64,000 nucleotides of DNA from the NCBI GenBank assembly GCA_020740775.1, contig JAHEWK010000001.1:2604001-2668000 (forward strand), given 5' to 3'. Position numbers and translations under genes: made by a program. The DNA comes from Ilyonectria destructans (lineage: Eukaryota; Ascomycota; Sordariomycetes; Hypocreales; Nectriaceae). How positions within the stretch are numbered: the stretch's first letter is position 1; each line of letters starts with the position of its first letter. The notes beneath the pieces are model-generated. The model was not told where the DNA came from and ran no database searches. It saw nothing but the letters and a program-made list of their open reading frames with translations. Of the stretch, positions 35,845 to 48,176 are shown piece by piece.

Positions 35845-37462
35845 ATGTCGCTCGACCCGCCGACGTACCTGGGCTCGCTGCAGAGCAACATTCGCCAGCG
35901 GCCGATTCCGTGGGATGGGGCTGTTAGAGCCGGTACCCTGACGGAGGAGCAGTATTCCAAGATCCGCGCCGTCGACAAGGCCAAGAAGCCCGAGGCGCGG
36001 AAGGAGATTGTCTCGGGCGACCTCGATGGATACAGGGTGCTGTTTGTTGGTGGTTCTGGGAAGTCGAGCGTACTCGAGACGGCAGGAAAGCATGCGAATG
36101 TGATCCAGTACATCCTCGTGTTGCTGGGCGACTTGCTCGAGGGTAAGTCCACCACACGTCCATCACATGTGCACATGTGGGAAGGCTGCCATGGCTGTCT
36201 CGACTATCTATGGCAGCTTCCCTCACGTCCCAAGACCCATGATGCTGACATCCTCTCTTCTCCTAGGTGCCCCGTCCCTTGCCAAAGCCATCTTCAAGAC
36301 CCAAGATCCTTATCGACATTTCTTACCTCTGCTAAACTCGACCAACGCTGAGGATCCCATCCCATTGCTCACCGCGCACGCCCTTACCACTCTCATGTAT
36401 CTCGCTCGAGATGAGTCCCAGGCGACTCTTCAGGCCCTGCCTATCGTCCTCACCTACCTATCCGGCCTAGCCAAGAGCTCCGACGCTGGCCTACAAGACA
36501 TCGGCGTGCAGGAGTACTCTGCGCTGCTCTTCGGGCATGCCTCGCGAGAGCAGTTCTGGAACCAGCGAAGCGAGACCGTTGCGCCCCTCGTCAAGATTCT
36601 CCAGACTGCCGCTGGCATTGGCAACGGCGACTCAACTGCTAGCCTCTGGAGCGGCAACACTGCCGCTCGCAGCACTGGGTTCGAGGGCGCGCTCGGCGGC
36701 GGCGTCGGACTGCAGCTCCTGTACCATGCCCTCCTCGTCATCTGGCAGATGAGCTTTGAGGCCGAGCAGATTGGTGATGATCTGAATGAGTGAGTTTCGC
36801 CGTTAAAGGTCGCCACCCGTCAATTGCCACTAACACACATCTACAGCGAGTATGACATTGTTCTCCTATACACGCAGCTCTTACGCTTGTCGCCCAAGGA
36901 GAAGACGACCCGACTAATCCTCTCCACCCTCTACAACCTCCTTGAGAAGAACCAAAAGTCTCTTCTGCCCACCGCGGTCCTCGCTCGTCTCCCCTCCCTG
37001 CTTGACAACATTGGCAGCCGCCACCTTACGGACCCCGATCTGCTGGAGGATCTCTCGAGCCTCAAGGAGATGTTGGAGGAGTACACCAAGACGAAGACTA
37101 CCTTTGACGAGTACGTTGCTGAGGTCCAGTCCGGCCACCTGCGATGGTCTCCCCCTCACCGAAACGCCATCTTCTGGGCTGAGAACGCCCGCAAGATCCT
37201 CGACTTTGAGAACGGCGAGATTCCTCGAAAGTTGGTTGAGATCATGCGACAGCCCTGGGATAACGACAAGCAGGTGCTGGCCATCGCCTGCAACGACGTT
37301 GGTTGCTTAGTGACAGAGGTGCCAGAGAAGCGATACCAGCTGGAGAGAGCTGGACTAAAGACGCGAATCATGGAGCTCATGCAGTCAGACGATGAGAGCG
37401 TCCGATGGGAGAGTCTCCGCGCATTGGGTGGCTGGTTGAAGTACAGCTTTGAGCAGCAATAA
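35845..37462 (+). CDS. VMA13: V-type ATPase subunit H
   Basis: Regulatory subunit of the peripheral V1 sector; needed to activate the vacuolar proton pump and to silence free V1. Exons 35845-36142, 36267-36789 and 36847-37462; product 478 aa, the same length as yeast Vma13. Splices give LLEG-APSLAKAIFK and DLND-EYDIVLLYTQ. The fold is helical armadillo-like throughout. Recognisable C-terminal-domain blocks are LRWSPPHRNAIFWAENARK, then LACNDVG-type sequence (IACNDVGCLV) and VRWESLRALGGWLKY. The start ATG follows a CT-rich leader. Confidence 0.96.
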
Positions 37463-38022
37463 AGGCTTGGTGGATTGATGGGATGGTCACTGCGGAGTCT
37501 TGATTTTTAGTGGGCGTCGTTGTCGTTGCGAGTCAAGCCTGCGAGCTCATAGAGTCCTTGGTAGAATGAGCCGCGGCGGGAGGCATCAGCTGTAATTGGC
37601 ATAGTTATTTGGTATCGGGAGAGTCTGTATGAGGGCTCCGACTACATCGCTGTGTAAGAATGAAATTTCCAAGCCGCATTCCCTTGATTCTCGGCGCTTG
37701 TGTGCTTTGTGATTCGGAGAGAAGGGGGGGTTAGAAGAAAGGCGCTTAGCTACTCCGTACGTTGAGGCTACTGGATGCCAAATATTCGGACCGCGCTCCG
37801 GGGCTCCGTGGTCGGTCCAAAGTCCCGAGACCGCGGCTATCCGGAGGCCCACCGAACTCAACTGAAGAAGTACTTACCTTATCAGTTCAGGTGCGTAGTA
37901 ACTGCATGGTGAGTAAGTGAGCTATAGCTCTCGTCTCACATCTTTCGTCTCTTCTTCACTTCTCTCCTCTTCACAATCGATCAATTGGCCGCGCTCAGTG
38001 TCCTATCGTCAATTGAATCATC
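37463..38022. other. Intergenic VMA13-GCV1
   Basis: 560 bp with the VMA13 3' UTR and the GCV1 promoter. A CT-rich run lies at about 37,925-37,975, just before the GCV1 start. No gene seen. Confidence 0.6.
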
Positions 38023-39357
38023 ATGAAGGGTCTTTCCATGGCTGCGAGGGCAGGTCCCCGAATCCAGGCGGTGCTGTCTGCTACCGCCCGTCCTACGTCA
38101 TTCTCTGCCGCATCGGCCTCCGCGTTGAAGCAGCACGTCCGATGGGCGTCGGATGCACCCACCGGAGATCTCAAGAAGACTCCTCTCTACGATTTCCACG
38201 TTGCAAACGGCGGCAAGCTGGTCCCATTTGCGGGCTACCACCTGCCCGTGCAGTACGATGGCTTCTCGCTCACCAAGTCTCACAAGTTCACCCGCTCCAA
38301 TGCGTCGCTGTTTGACGTGAGCCACATGGTGCAGCACATCTTCAAGGGCCCCGACGCCGCGGCGTTTCTCGAGAAGATTACGCCTTCAGACTGGAAGAAT
38401 CAGGGGCTCATGCAGAGCAAGCTGACGACCTTCCTGTGGCCCGGCACCGGTGGAATCGTGGACGATTCCGTCGTGACGAGACTGGGCGAGGACGAGTACT
38501 ACGTCGTCACCAACGGAGCTTGCCTCGACAAGGACACCAAGTACTTTGACGAGGAGCTGGGCAAGTTCGGTGGCAACCTCGAGTGGACGGTGCTCAGCGA
38601 CTCCGGCCTGGTTGCCCTGCAGGGTCCCCAGAGCGCCGAGGTGCTCAGCGAGCTGCTGGCCACCGACATCAACCTGAACGAGCTCTACTTTGGAAACGCC
38701 GCCTACGTCGAGCTGAAGCTGCCCGACGGCAGCAAGACACACCCCATTCTCGTCAGCCGCGGCGGCTACACGGGCGAGGACGGCTTCGAGCTGTCGTTCA
38801 ACGGCAAGCTGTACCCGGCCTTTGAGACCACCACCCCCACCATCAAGGCGCTGCTCGCCAAGGCCGGCCCGGAGCGCCTCCAGCTCGCCGGCCTCGGCGC
38901 CCGAGACTCCCTCCGGCTTGAGGCCGGCATGTGCCTGTACGGCCACGACCTCGACGACACCACCACCCCCGTCGAGGCTGGTCTGAGCTGGATCATCCCC
39001 CCCGCGCGGCGCCAGGCCGGCGGCTTCCACGGCGCCGAGGTCATCGTGCCTCAACTCACCCCCAAGAGCAAGGGCGGCTCGGGCGTCGCTCGCCGCCGCG
39101 TAGGCCTCGTCGTCGAGGGCGCGCCTGCTCGCGAGGGCGTCGAGATCCACAAGGACGGCGAGAATATCGGTGCCGTGACCAGCGGTGCGCCCAGCCCTTC
39201 TCTTGGTAAGAACATTGCCATGGGCTACGTGCGCGACGGCCTACACAAGGCCGGCACCGAGGTGGACGTCATGGTCCGAGGCAAGAAGCGCAAGGGCACT
39301 GTGACCAAGATGCCTTTCGTGCCCGCCAAGTACTGGAAGGCACCTACTCCCGCTTAG
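38023..39357 (+). CDS. GCV1: Aminomethyltransferase, glycine cleavage T protein, mitochondrial
   Basis: Moves the methylene group of the aminomethyl-lipoyl H protein to tetrahydrofolate, releasing ammonia, within the mitochondrial glycine decarboxylase complex. Intronless, 444 aa. Residues 1-42 form a basic, Ser/Ala-rich, acid-free mitochondrial presequence. The GcvT domain starts at TPLYDFHVANGGKLVPFAGY. Conserved blocks: SLFDVSHMVQ, SRGGYTGEDGFELS, LGARDSLRLEAGMCLYG and the C-terminal domain ending GKNIAMGYV, then VRGKKRKGTVTKMPFVP. All look intact. The long open frame on the opposite strand is a shadow of the GC-rich coding sequence. Confidence 0.97.
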   Translation: MKGLSMAARAGPRIQAVLSATARPTSFSAASASALKQHVRWASDAPTGDLKKTPLYDFHVANGGKLVPFAGYHLPVQYDGFSLTKSHKFTRSNASLFDVSHMVQHIFKGPDAAAFLEKITPSDWKNQGLMQSKLTTFLWPGTGGIVDDSVVTRLGEDEYYVVTNGACLDKDTKYFDEELGKFGGNLEWTVLSDSGLVALQGPQSAEVLSELLATDINLNELYFGNAAYVELKLPDGSKTHPILVSRGGYTGEDGFELSFNGKLYPAFETTTPTIKALLAKAGPERLQLAGLGARDSLRLEAGMCLYGHDLDDTTTPVEAGLSWIIPPARRQAGGFHGAEVIVPQLTPKSKGGSGVARRRVGLVVEGAPAREGVEIHKDGENIGAVTSGAPSPSLGKNIAMGYVRDGLHKAGTEVDVMVRGKKRKGTVTKMPFVPAKYWKAPTPA

Positions 39358-42300
39358 ATGGTACTGAGGGGGTTAGGTGGTTTTGTGTTTGGCTTTACGT
39401 CTCATTTTCGGGTTGTTACGGAGCATGTTTATGTGGTAGCTGAGGATATTCAACATAGGTAGTTTGGGAAAATCGGGATGGGGTGAACATTTGTTCTCAT
39501 ACTGGATGGAGTCAATATGATGCATAATTAAGACAATTTTCGGCTACCAGTAGTCTTCTTTATTATGTGCAACGCAGCCACCTGAAGGTCCACGTAGACT
39601 GACCAGCGAGAAGTATGCTTGAAACTGTCATCAACTCACGAAGGAGAAGACCTAACCTCACGGGTTTCCCATTGCTAAATTACCGTCATTTGTTATTGTT
39701 GGTGTTTTATATCGTTATCTTTAATTTGATTCTCTCTACTATTTTCTTATTTCGAACCGCAGGTTACGCAACATGATCAATGTGTTGTCTCTAAACGCGG
39801 ATTGTCTCGGACTTTTGTTGGATGTGCTAGCGGGAACAAGAGCCGGTTTTAGGCCCCGTTAATAAATGCACGTCTGTATGTTATCCTGTTGTCAGACATA
39901 ATGGCGCCATGGACTGCTCCCCGCCACGGAGTAGCTGTGGGAATTATGGTGTGAGAGAAAGAAGCAGGAATGGGGCCGAGGATAGCTACTTTTATTTTGT
40001 CGGTGGCAAAGAAGCATGGCGAGGAAATGTATTTCAAGTGGAGATGAGAAACAGAGACACGGATGATACAAAGCAATCCAGAAAGAGATAAGAGAGTCAG
40101 GCTTATTGGAAGTGCTTCTTAGTATGAGTCCATATGAACTTCACATTGCGGATATATGAATTCTGGACTCCAGGGTAGGTAAGTCGAGAATCAACGGCTC
40201 AAAAGCTGCGAGACATCCACGACCGAGAAAGCCCGAAATCAACAGACAATCATGTCTAACAGACCCGGGCTTTGGCCGAAAAACCATCCGTCCCGTACTC
40301 CCCGAAGAGGGGTTTTGGTCGTATGTTGCCTCGGATCCAGCACTAGGTATCAAGGAGTCACGAGCAAATAAAACATCACGGGTCTCTGCAATTAAGCGGA
40401 GTCAAACACATCGTCATGTAGCCACAGATAAACCATAGGAAGCCATCACACATAAGCGTACAACCTCCCTCAAACAAGGGCGAAATAGTCTAGCAACGGA
40501 GTCCTCGTATAATGACCGTCTGTAGAGGAAGAACGGAGACGGTCGAAACGCCGACTTGGAAGAGTGGCGCGGATGAGGAACTGGTGTTGCGTGGTGAAGG
40601 AAGGAAAAGTCAGACGCGCGAAGAAAGGAAAAATCCCTTTTTGGAGGGCAGTCGGCGGAGCGGGTGGGGCGTCTAGCGTCCCTCTGGTGACCCCCACTTA
40701 CAACGAGCGGCGGGTTGGGACAGCCCGTGTTGCAGCGCGGTGGATGCCCTGAATGCCCTATCAGAGCGCTGTGGGAAGCCATTCTGTTAGTGGCATCCCT
40801 TCCGAAGGATCAACATGTCTCCGCCACCACGGGCAGAGTGAACTTGTTCTCCCCGGACTGACAGCCTGGGGAAGACAAGGAACCGACTAACTAGCAGCCT
40901 AGATGATTCCCTCCCGTCTCGGTTTCGGCGGGTGCCTCGGCTGTAGACGGTCATGGGCGTGATCACGCCTCCAGAGTTGCGGGGAGTTTCTAGCTTCGGT
41001 GGTTTACATGAGAAAACCAGTGTCAAGAGGGCGCATCACGGGGCCAGACATGAGCGGCGGATGCCCATTGCCTTGTACGGAGCACACCCACGGCACGACA
41101 CAGGGTAACGTTGGGAGGCGGCCGTGATCAACTGCACGTACGGATTGTGTCCGGTATGGGATGATGGCCGAGGCAGCTGGAGGAGGCTGCTGATTGACTG
41201 GGGGATTATGCCTGCTGATGGAGGGGAATCCATACCTACGGATGGATTTGACTACCTTGAGGTCTGGTGAATCGAGAGGCGACTGCTTGGACTGGCTGGA
41301 ATGACTGGAATGGCAGTACCTTGATGGCCACCATTACGTACGCCACAGGCTTAGGCCCCCTTTCCTGCACCTTTTGGACCCTGAGAAATGACGCAACGTT
41401 TTAACTTGCTGGCTACCTAGGTTGTTAGTGACGACCTGGTGGGCAGAGACGGTGAGGTGAGACAGCGACGATGACCAGGAGACGGGACAGTCACGGAGGA
41501 GAGAAACCCCCAATATTCCGGTCAGCAAATGGGTCTGGATGTGTAAGAGGATGATGACATTGATCGCCCCAAACCCAAATGTCATCCGAGACTGGTCGTG
41601 TGCTCCAGAGTCGTCCTGGTCGCCTTAAAGCGCTGCTCAGAAGATCCCATGTACTGGATGGGCACGCTTCGTCCCTCCCACCCGCAAACTTAGCCACTCT
41701 CCCGCCGCCGTCTGGTTGCCATTCCTGGACACACGTGTAGCCCATGGCTCCCAAGATTGGCTGCTTGGCTGCCTATGCGCTGGTGTTTTGGACGTGTCCC
41801 CGCGATCGCGGGCTCGCAGGCGAGGCAGGCTGAGGGCTCGTCATTCAGCACCCGTCCAGGCGCGTGCCGGCGTGAGCACACCACACAGGTTGGATTTGGG
41901 GGACTTGGAGGGTGATGAGGGGGAGGGGCATATGCAGCAGATGTGGATGCAGGTGTGGGATGGGCCTGTCATTCCCTCAGTAATTCTAGAGTATTCGTCG
42001 ATGAGGTACGGGGCTATAGATATTTCAGCTCACCCGCCTTTCCTCGCTGCCGCCTACTTATACGGTGGGAATACAGTGTCTCTCTCTTCTTTACAAAGCA
42101 CTCAAACGCTCGAGGGATGGACTAGAGGTTTTAACAAGGGAGACGACAAGCGCAAGACCACGGCGGCGAACTTCACCGACTGGTGGAGTCTCATGTCCTT
42201 TTTTTTCTTTCCCCCAAGTCCACGGCGCGTTGCTACTGGCTGGAAACCAGTTCGTGTTTGGCAGTCTACTTTTAACAATCCTCCCTTGTCTCTTTCTCTC

Positions 42301-42708
42301 TGTCCCAGCCAAGAGGACGAACGGGACCCTGGTTTTCTCGTCAATAGGGAATGACCTCACACCTGCCACCGCCTCTGCGCCTTGACGTCTTGACGCCCCC
42401 TGAGGCCCTGAGGCACTGACCCTGAGGCCCTGACGCCATAGCGCCCTGACTCTTTCCACAGGCCATCAATTGTCTGCGCCTGCCCTGCCAATCAATTCCT
42501 TCCCATCCTTGCCTCGCTCTTTCCCCTGCGTGCCATACCCTTATTACGTACCCTCTCCACAATCCATCTTCCTTTTTGTCGACTTCGAAATACTTCAATT
42601 CTGCATATACGGAGCCTCAATAGCAAAACAAGGAGGAATCGGGAACAACCCCCAACACAAAGACGCACCCCAAAACGCCTCCCGCGCCGACCGCTGCGTC
42701 CCCCAACC
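39358..42708. other. 3.35-kb gene-free region
   Basis: No supportable gene. The first 600 bp are AT-rich (GCV1 3' UTR and beyond). The remainder has short GC-driven open frames; the longest (41,716-42,354, plus) reads like random translation. A degenerate CCTGAGGCC repeat lies near 42,398-42,450 (listed separately). A pyrimidine-rich leader precedes PPN1 from about 42,470. Confidence 0.6.
42398..42450. repeat. Degenerate CCTGAGGC short repeats
   Basis: Copies of CCCTGAGGC and CCTGACGCC follow one another with small changes over about 50 bp, roughly 260 bp upstream of the PPN1 ATG. Simple local duplication is the likely origin. Confidence 0.6.
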
Positions 42709-45118
42709 ATGGCGGCTTCAGGCGCCCGGCTGCTGGTCGCGGCCGCCCTCCTGTTCCCTGGCGTATTCTCATCGCCAATCTACGATGCCAGCCAGCGCCC
42801 GATTGCTGCTGCGGAACCGGACCACAGATGGCCTTCCGTAACACCGCCGCTGCATGCGCAGTCGAAGCAGAATCGAAAGCTGCAGGGAAAGTTCCTGCAT
42901 ATCACAGGTATGTTTGCTTGTTTGCGACATGTCGTATTGCGCGGGTCTGCCCGTATGCGCGCGGCGCGCATGTACACATCCCGGAGAGTGTGGTTGGATT
43001 TGGCGTGGTGTGGTGTGGACGTCTCCCTCCCTCTCGCTCTCTCGCCGCGTGGCATCGCCCGCGTGGGATGGTGTGTCGACGTTTCGTCCCAGAAACTCAA
43101 TTCTCACGCATTTGCAAATTCTAGATTTCCATCCCGACGAGTTCTACAAGCCGCACACCTCCACCGACGAAGGCATCGCCTGCCACCGTAAGAATGGCGC
43201 CGCCGGTACCTACGGCGCCGAGACTACCGACTGCGACTCGCCGTTATCTCTGATCGACGCGACCCTCGATTGGATCAGGGAGCACGTCAAGGACAACATC
43301 GACTTTGTCATCTGGACCGGCGACACGGCGCGCCACGACAGCGACGAGAAGATCCCGCGAAACACGACCGACGTCCTCGGCACCAACCGCCTCGTCTCCC
43401 AGAAAATCGTCGACACCTTCTCCGACAACGGCCAACTTACCGTCCCAGTCATTCCCACCTTTGGCAACAATGACTTCCTCCCTCACAACATCTTCTACCC
43501 GGGACCCAATAAGTGGCTCCAGGCTTACAGCCAGATCTGGCACCGCTTCATCCCCGAAGAGCAGCGCCACTCCTTCGGCTTTGGCGGCTGGTTCGAGGTC
43601 GAGGTAATCCCCAACAAACTATCCGTCTTCAGCCTCAACACCATGTACTTCTTCGACCGGAACGCTGGCGTTGATGGCTGCGCCGACCCCACCGAACCCG
43701 GCTTTAAGCACCTCGAGTGGTTGAGCATCCAGCTGCAGCGCCTGCGCGACCGCGGCATGAAGGCTATCCTGATCGGCCACGTCCCGCCCGCCCGAACCGA
43801 GAGCAAGCAGAATTGGGACGAGACCTGCTGGCAAAAGTACACCCTGTGGCTCAAGCAGTTCCGCGATGTCGTCACCGGCGCCTTTTACGGCCACATGAAC
43901 ATCGACCACTTCTTGCTTCAAGATACCAAGGAAATCGATCTCAGCCTCTATGGGCAAGGCGCATCGATCCGAGGCCCTATCGAAGACGATTACTCCGTTG
44001 ATTCAAAGGGTGATTATTTGCAGGAGCTTAGGCAATCTTGGACCGATCTTCCCGGATCAGTTGCGAAGGGAATCAACTACTTCGCCAATGACGACGACGA
44101 CGATGATGACGACGAAGATACGCACGATGAAGGTCAGGACGAACTTGCGAAGAAGAAGAAGAAGAAAAACAAGAAGAAGAAGGGGAACAAGAAGATGGGT
44201 GGCAAATATGGCGAGCGGTATCAGTTGTCGTTCATCAGCCCCAGTGTCGTCCCCAACTTCTTCCCTACCATCCGTGTCATCGAATACAATATTAGCGGCT
44301 TTGAAGATGCTCCTATCTGGATTGACTCTTTTGACGTCAACTCGGAGGAGCCGCCAGCAAACTTTGATCTGTTGGATGAGGAGGATGACGATGAGCAAAC
44401 ACGTCTGGAGTTGAAGCGCGATCTTGAAGCTGAGAAGAAGGGCAAGAAGGGAAAGAAGGGAAAGAAGAAGAACCCAAAGAAGCCCAAAAACCCCCAGCTT
44501 GTCATTCCTCCGGATCCATCCAAAGACTCGCTGCCCGGCCCGGCTTACTTCCCCCAGCCTTTTACCTTGACTGGTTACACCCAGTACTTTGCCAATCTCA
44601 CTTATATCAACAACGACATGACCGACTCCATTAAAGAAGCCCGTTGGCGCAACGGAGACTTTAGCGACAGGGACCCGAAGGATAAAAAGCCGCAACCTCG
44701 CAAATTCAACTACGAAGTCGAATACAGCACTTTCACAGATAAGATCTACAAGCTGCACGACTTGACCGTCAGGAGCTACTTGAGGTTGGCGTACAGAATC
44801 GGGAAACACGAAGAGAAGAAGGACACCGGCAAGCCAATAGAGTACGAGGATAATGATACCGAATACAACGAGGGCGAGCTAGATGCTTTAGAAGATGAGA
44901 CAGATGATGCAGAGGGAGAGTCCGGTAACTCGGAAGATGACTCCGACGGAGAACCTACTTCGGAGGATGAAACCGAGGCCGACAATCAAGGAAAGAAGGG
45001 CAAGAAAGACAAGAAGAAGAAGAAGCAGGAAAAGGTCAACAAAGTCTGGAGACAATTCCTCCAACGGGCTTTCGTCAGCACCATTTCGAAGAAGGACCTG
45101 AAGAAGTTGACCGAGTAA
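42709..45118 (+). CDS. PPN1: Vacuolar endopolyphosphatase
   Basis: Metallophosphoesterase that cuts long polyphosphate chains, normally in the vacuole. Exons 42709-42907 and 43125-45118; intron 217 nt; product 730 aa. The N-terminus (RLLVAAALLFPGVFSS) is a signal peptide or signal anchor. The splice restores KFLHIT-DFHPDEFYKPH, the first metal motif (D67, H69). Further motifs: GDTARHD (about 132), FGNND (about 179), IGHVPP (about 285) and GHMNIDH (about 322). The C-terminal half has low-complexity charged runs: an Asp tract then a Lys tract at about 387-425, Lys-Gly repeats at about 502-525 and an acidic/lysine tail at about 640-710. Fungal Ppn1 proteins do vary here. The frame upstream of exon 2 is open through the intron, so the first ORF start there is misleading. 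Confidence 0.94.
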
Positions 45119-45580
45119 CGATTATACGAAGATTCTTTGGGACAGGACCCCTCATTTCAAGACAGAGAATAGGCAGGCGAGCATATTTTAGATAGAGAGG
45201 CGTTTGGAGCATGGATATGGGATGGCTTGGGCACAGGAAGCTAAAATCTTCATACTGTTTCTGCTTTGGCGAAGGAGAAGTGATGGGGACTTGGATACTA
45301 CCCAGATAGGTTTTATTATTTCTTGATTATATAGACGATATAATGACCAAATAGCATTTACAGGACATCAAGTTATTTGCCGTAGTGGTTATTTCATGTG
45401 TGTTCTGACTTGCATCTGTCTTTGAGAAAAGGGGGTATCAACGAATGATCCAGCTGTAGTCTGTCGGGTCGTCATCGTCATTTTCCAATCCCACCACTAA
45501 CCACAAACACCGTATTAAAGAAAACTCTTATTACCCAGAAGCATACCTTTTCATTGCGTATTCCCGCATTTATATATACC
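45119..45580. other. Convergent 3' intergenic region (PPN1 / kelch)
   Basis: 462 bp holding both 3' ends. AT-rich around 45,305-45,370, with likely polyadenylation signals. No gene seen. Confidence 0.65.
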
Positions 45581-48176
45581 TTACTCGGCCCCATTCACCA
45601 CTCTCAATGCCCTCCGCGGCCCGAGCACCACGTTGAAGAAACTCGGCTCCTGGCCCTCCAACAACCCTTCGGCTGAGCCTCCGCTCCCGCTCGTCCCCGG
45701 CCGCGTATCCTCGCTGTGCCTCACGAAGCCGGCGCCGCTAGAGCTGCCACCGCTGGGGTTGTCGTACTCTTCACCGCGCCACTTGGGCTCCGCGACTCCG
45801 CGGTCACTGCCTACCCAGCCAAAGAAGCTCTGCTGCGACGACGGCCGGTTGGGGTGTGAAGAAGGATGACTGAAAGATCCGGCGGAGGAGACTCCGGAAA
45901 AGCGGTTTGTGACGGCGAGGTGGTGCTTGTAGGCGCGGACTTGGCGGCGGTACAGCCAGGCGCACCAGCCGAGGTACAGGGCGAGGGCACCGGCGATGCC
46001 AGCGACGACCCCAGCGGCGATGAGTCTGGGGTTCGACTCGCTGGTATCATCATCAGATTCGTCGTTAGATTTCCCGGTAGGGTTGGGACTAGACGTGATA
46101 GTTGCCGTGGGCCCGGACTGCGTGATGGTAAACACGGGCGATTTCCCTGTGGCAAACGGCCCACCCGTCGCCGGCCCCGCAGCCGGAGTAGTCGCCGTGG
46201 CGGCGCCGTTTTGGTTCCCGCCTATGACCTCCTGAACGGCTCCGGGAACGCTGTACCCGTGCGATCCGGCGAGGACGACGTTGTCGGCGTGCCAGTCGGT
46301 CTCGTGATCCCCGGCGCTGAACCTATCCCGCCATTTAAGCACCGACGCATCGAAGACGTACATGGCCGAGTCATCGCACACAATGTCCTTGCCGACGCCG
46401 CCTATAACGACCATCTGCCCGCCCTGCATTACGCATGAGTGCCCGGCACGAGGGGCGGGCGTATCCTGACCGCTCTGATCGACCTTAATCCAGGTGAATG
46501 AGGGAATGGTCAGGATATACATGTCATCATACTGTGTTTGATTTCCCTGCAAAGGCATTAGTCCTCTGATTCATATGCCCCAATAGGGGCTATTGAAGAC
46601 ATACAAATGGCAAATCCTGCCCGCCGAACATGTAAATCTGAAAGCTCGAGGCGTCAGGGGCGCTGGCCACGACGGTACATGGGTTGACGCGAACACTGGG
46701 CGGATCGCCGGACGTCTCCTGGTGGAACCACTCCGAGTTCGCAATGTCGTAGACGTCAAGCGTCGTGAGGTCGTCGGTGAAGTTATCTGCCGTACCACCC
46801 GCAAGTCCGATAAGAACGCCCATATCCCCCCATCCAGGGATAAATACGAGTGTGCCATCTGCCCGCTCTGGGAATCTGCCCGCCTGGATGCCGCCTTGGG
46901 TGATGTTCCGGAAAGCGCCCTGATCCCCAGCGCCGGTACCACTGGAGAGCTTTTCGACGCCCGAGTTGACGTATCCCGGGTGTGTGAACTCGAGAAGACT
47001 CTTGAGGTACACACGATCGATATCCTGGGACCAACCGGGTGTTGTCGACCAGTCGAGATGCCCGCCAAAGTACCAACTCAACCCGAGCTCTGGGACTGAG
47101 AGGCCGGCGCCTTCAGCGGCCCGGTGGACGATGAGATCAGCTGGCTCAGATTCGTTGCCGGCAGAGGTCTTGGGGTCTTGGAATTCGGTCCACGTGCTGT
47201 CTTTTATGGAGTACTTCCACACGGACTCTGGCCCAGGATCGACAAAGGGAGAGTCAGAGAACTGTCCGCCGTAGAGGTAGAGGTTGTTGTAGTCGTGCCA
47301 GAGGTAGCCCATGGAAACTGCGGGAGGCCCATCTGGCTGCTCGAGTCCCTTGAGGGCAGAAGATCCAATATCCCAGTCATTTGTAAGATCTAGTGTGATA
47401 AAGTAGTTGTTCCAGGTATTGTTTTCTTGGTCTCTGCCCGTCTTAGCCCGTCCGCCATACAAGTAGAGAGTGCCATTCAAGAGCGCAGACTGGAAAGCCC
47501 ATCTGGCGCAGACATCGGTAGGGCTCTGCTCCCGCGTTGTAACGAGTCCCGCATCCGCACCGCTGATTTCTACCGTGTGTTTTCCGTTATGCCAACCGAA
47601 CGCTGGGAACACAACAGCGATGAGCATTGCCAAAAGGGTAAAGCGTTGTAGGCCAGCTATAGTTCCAGGCGGTGCCCCCGATGTGCTTCTTACCCTCGGA
47701 CGACCCTTCGAGTTGGCCAGCCTGGCGTACCACGGCTTTGAGGGTAATGCGGGTTGTTGTGTAGGAGATTGGGGGCGATTTTGCGATTCTTTTTCGATGC
47801 TGGGATTATCATTTTGATCACTCTCCTGTTCTTGATGTTCTTGCGATTCGGGTTCAGATTCGGCACCGGTGATGTCAGCAAAGTCCTTTTCCTTGTCCGG
47901 TGTCATGAATGATACATGGCGGTGTTTGCCTGATAGGGTGGGCGAGACAGATGGCGAGAGATAGGCTATATCATATTCCAAGCCGACTTCTTTGAAAACA
48001 GATCTCCTGCCTTTTCTGATACAACCGCCCATCTTGAATGGTGGACAGACGAAGCTGGAGCCCTCTCGCAATCGATCCGATGTAAGTTGAGAATTAAACT
48101 GAGGTCGTCCGGGAGGAGTAAAGCTCGGGACCGCGAGACTTGTGTCGGCCGAGGGGGACGGTTTAACAGCGACCAT
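45581..48176 (-). CDS. Kelch-repeat membrane protein
   Basis: Predicted beta-propeller membrane protein of unknown partner. Exons 48176-46605 and 46546-45581, intron 58 nt (GTATGT..GCAG) joining GGQDLPF-GNQTQYDDMYIL; product 845 aa. Order: hydrophilic N-terminus with a basic patch (CIRKGRRSVFK) and an acidic Q/E-rich region; a transmembrane helix near 167-186 (FTLLAMLIAVVFPAF); a kelch propeller with GTLYLYGGRAK, NNLYLYGGQFSD, FQIYMFGGQD and GQMVVIGGVGKD; a Thr/Pro-rich stalk; a second transmembrane helix (LIAAGVVAGIAGALALYLGW); and a Ser/Pro-rich cytosolic tail. Both ends would be cytosolic with the propeller outside or luminal. The start used is the first ATG; an alternative ATG at 48032 would give MGGCIRKGRR. 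Confidence 0.86.

Noticed and set aside
41716..42354. 212-codon plus-strand frame between GCV1 and PPN1
   Set aside because: No recognisable family, unstructured composition and overlapping frames on the other strand.
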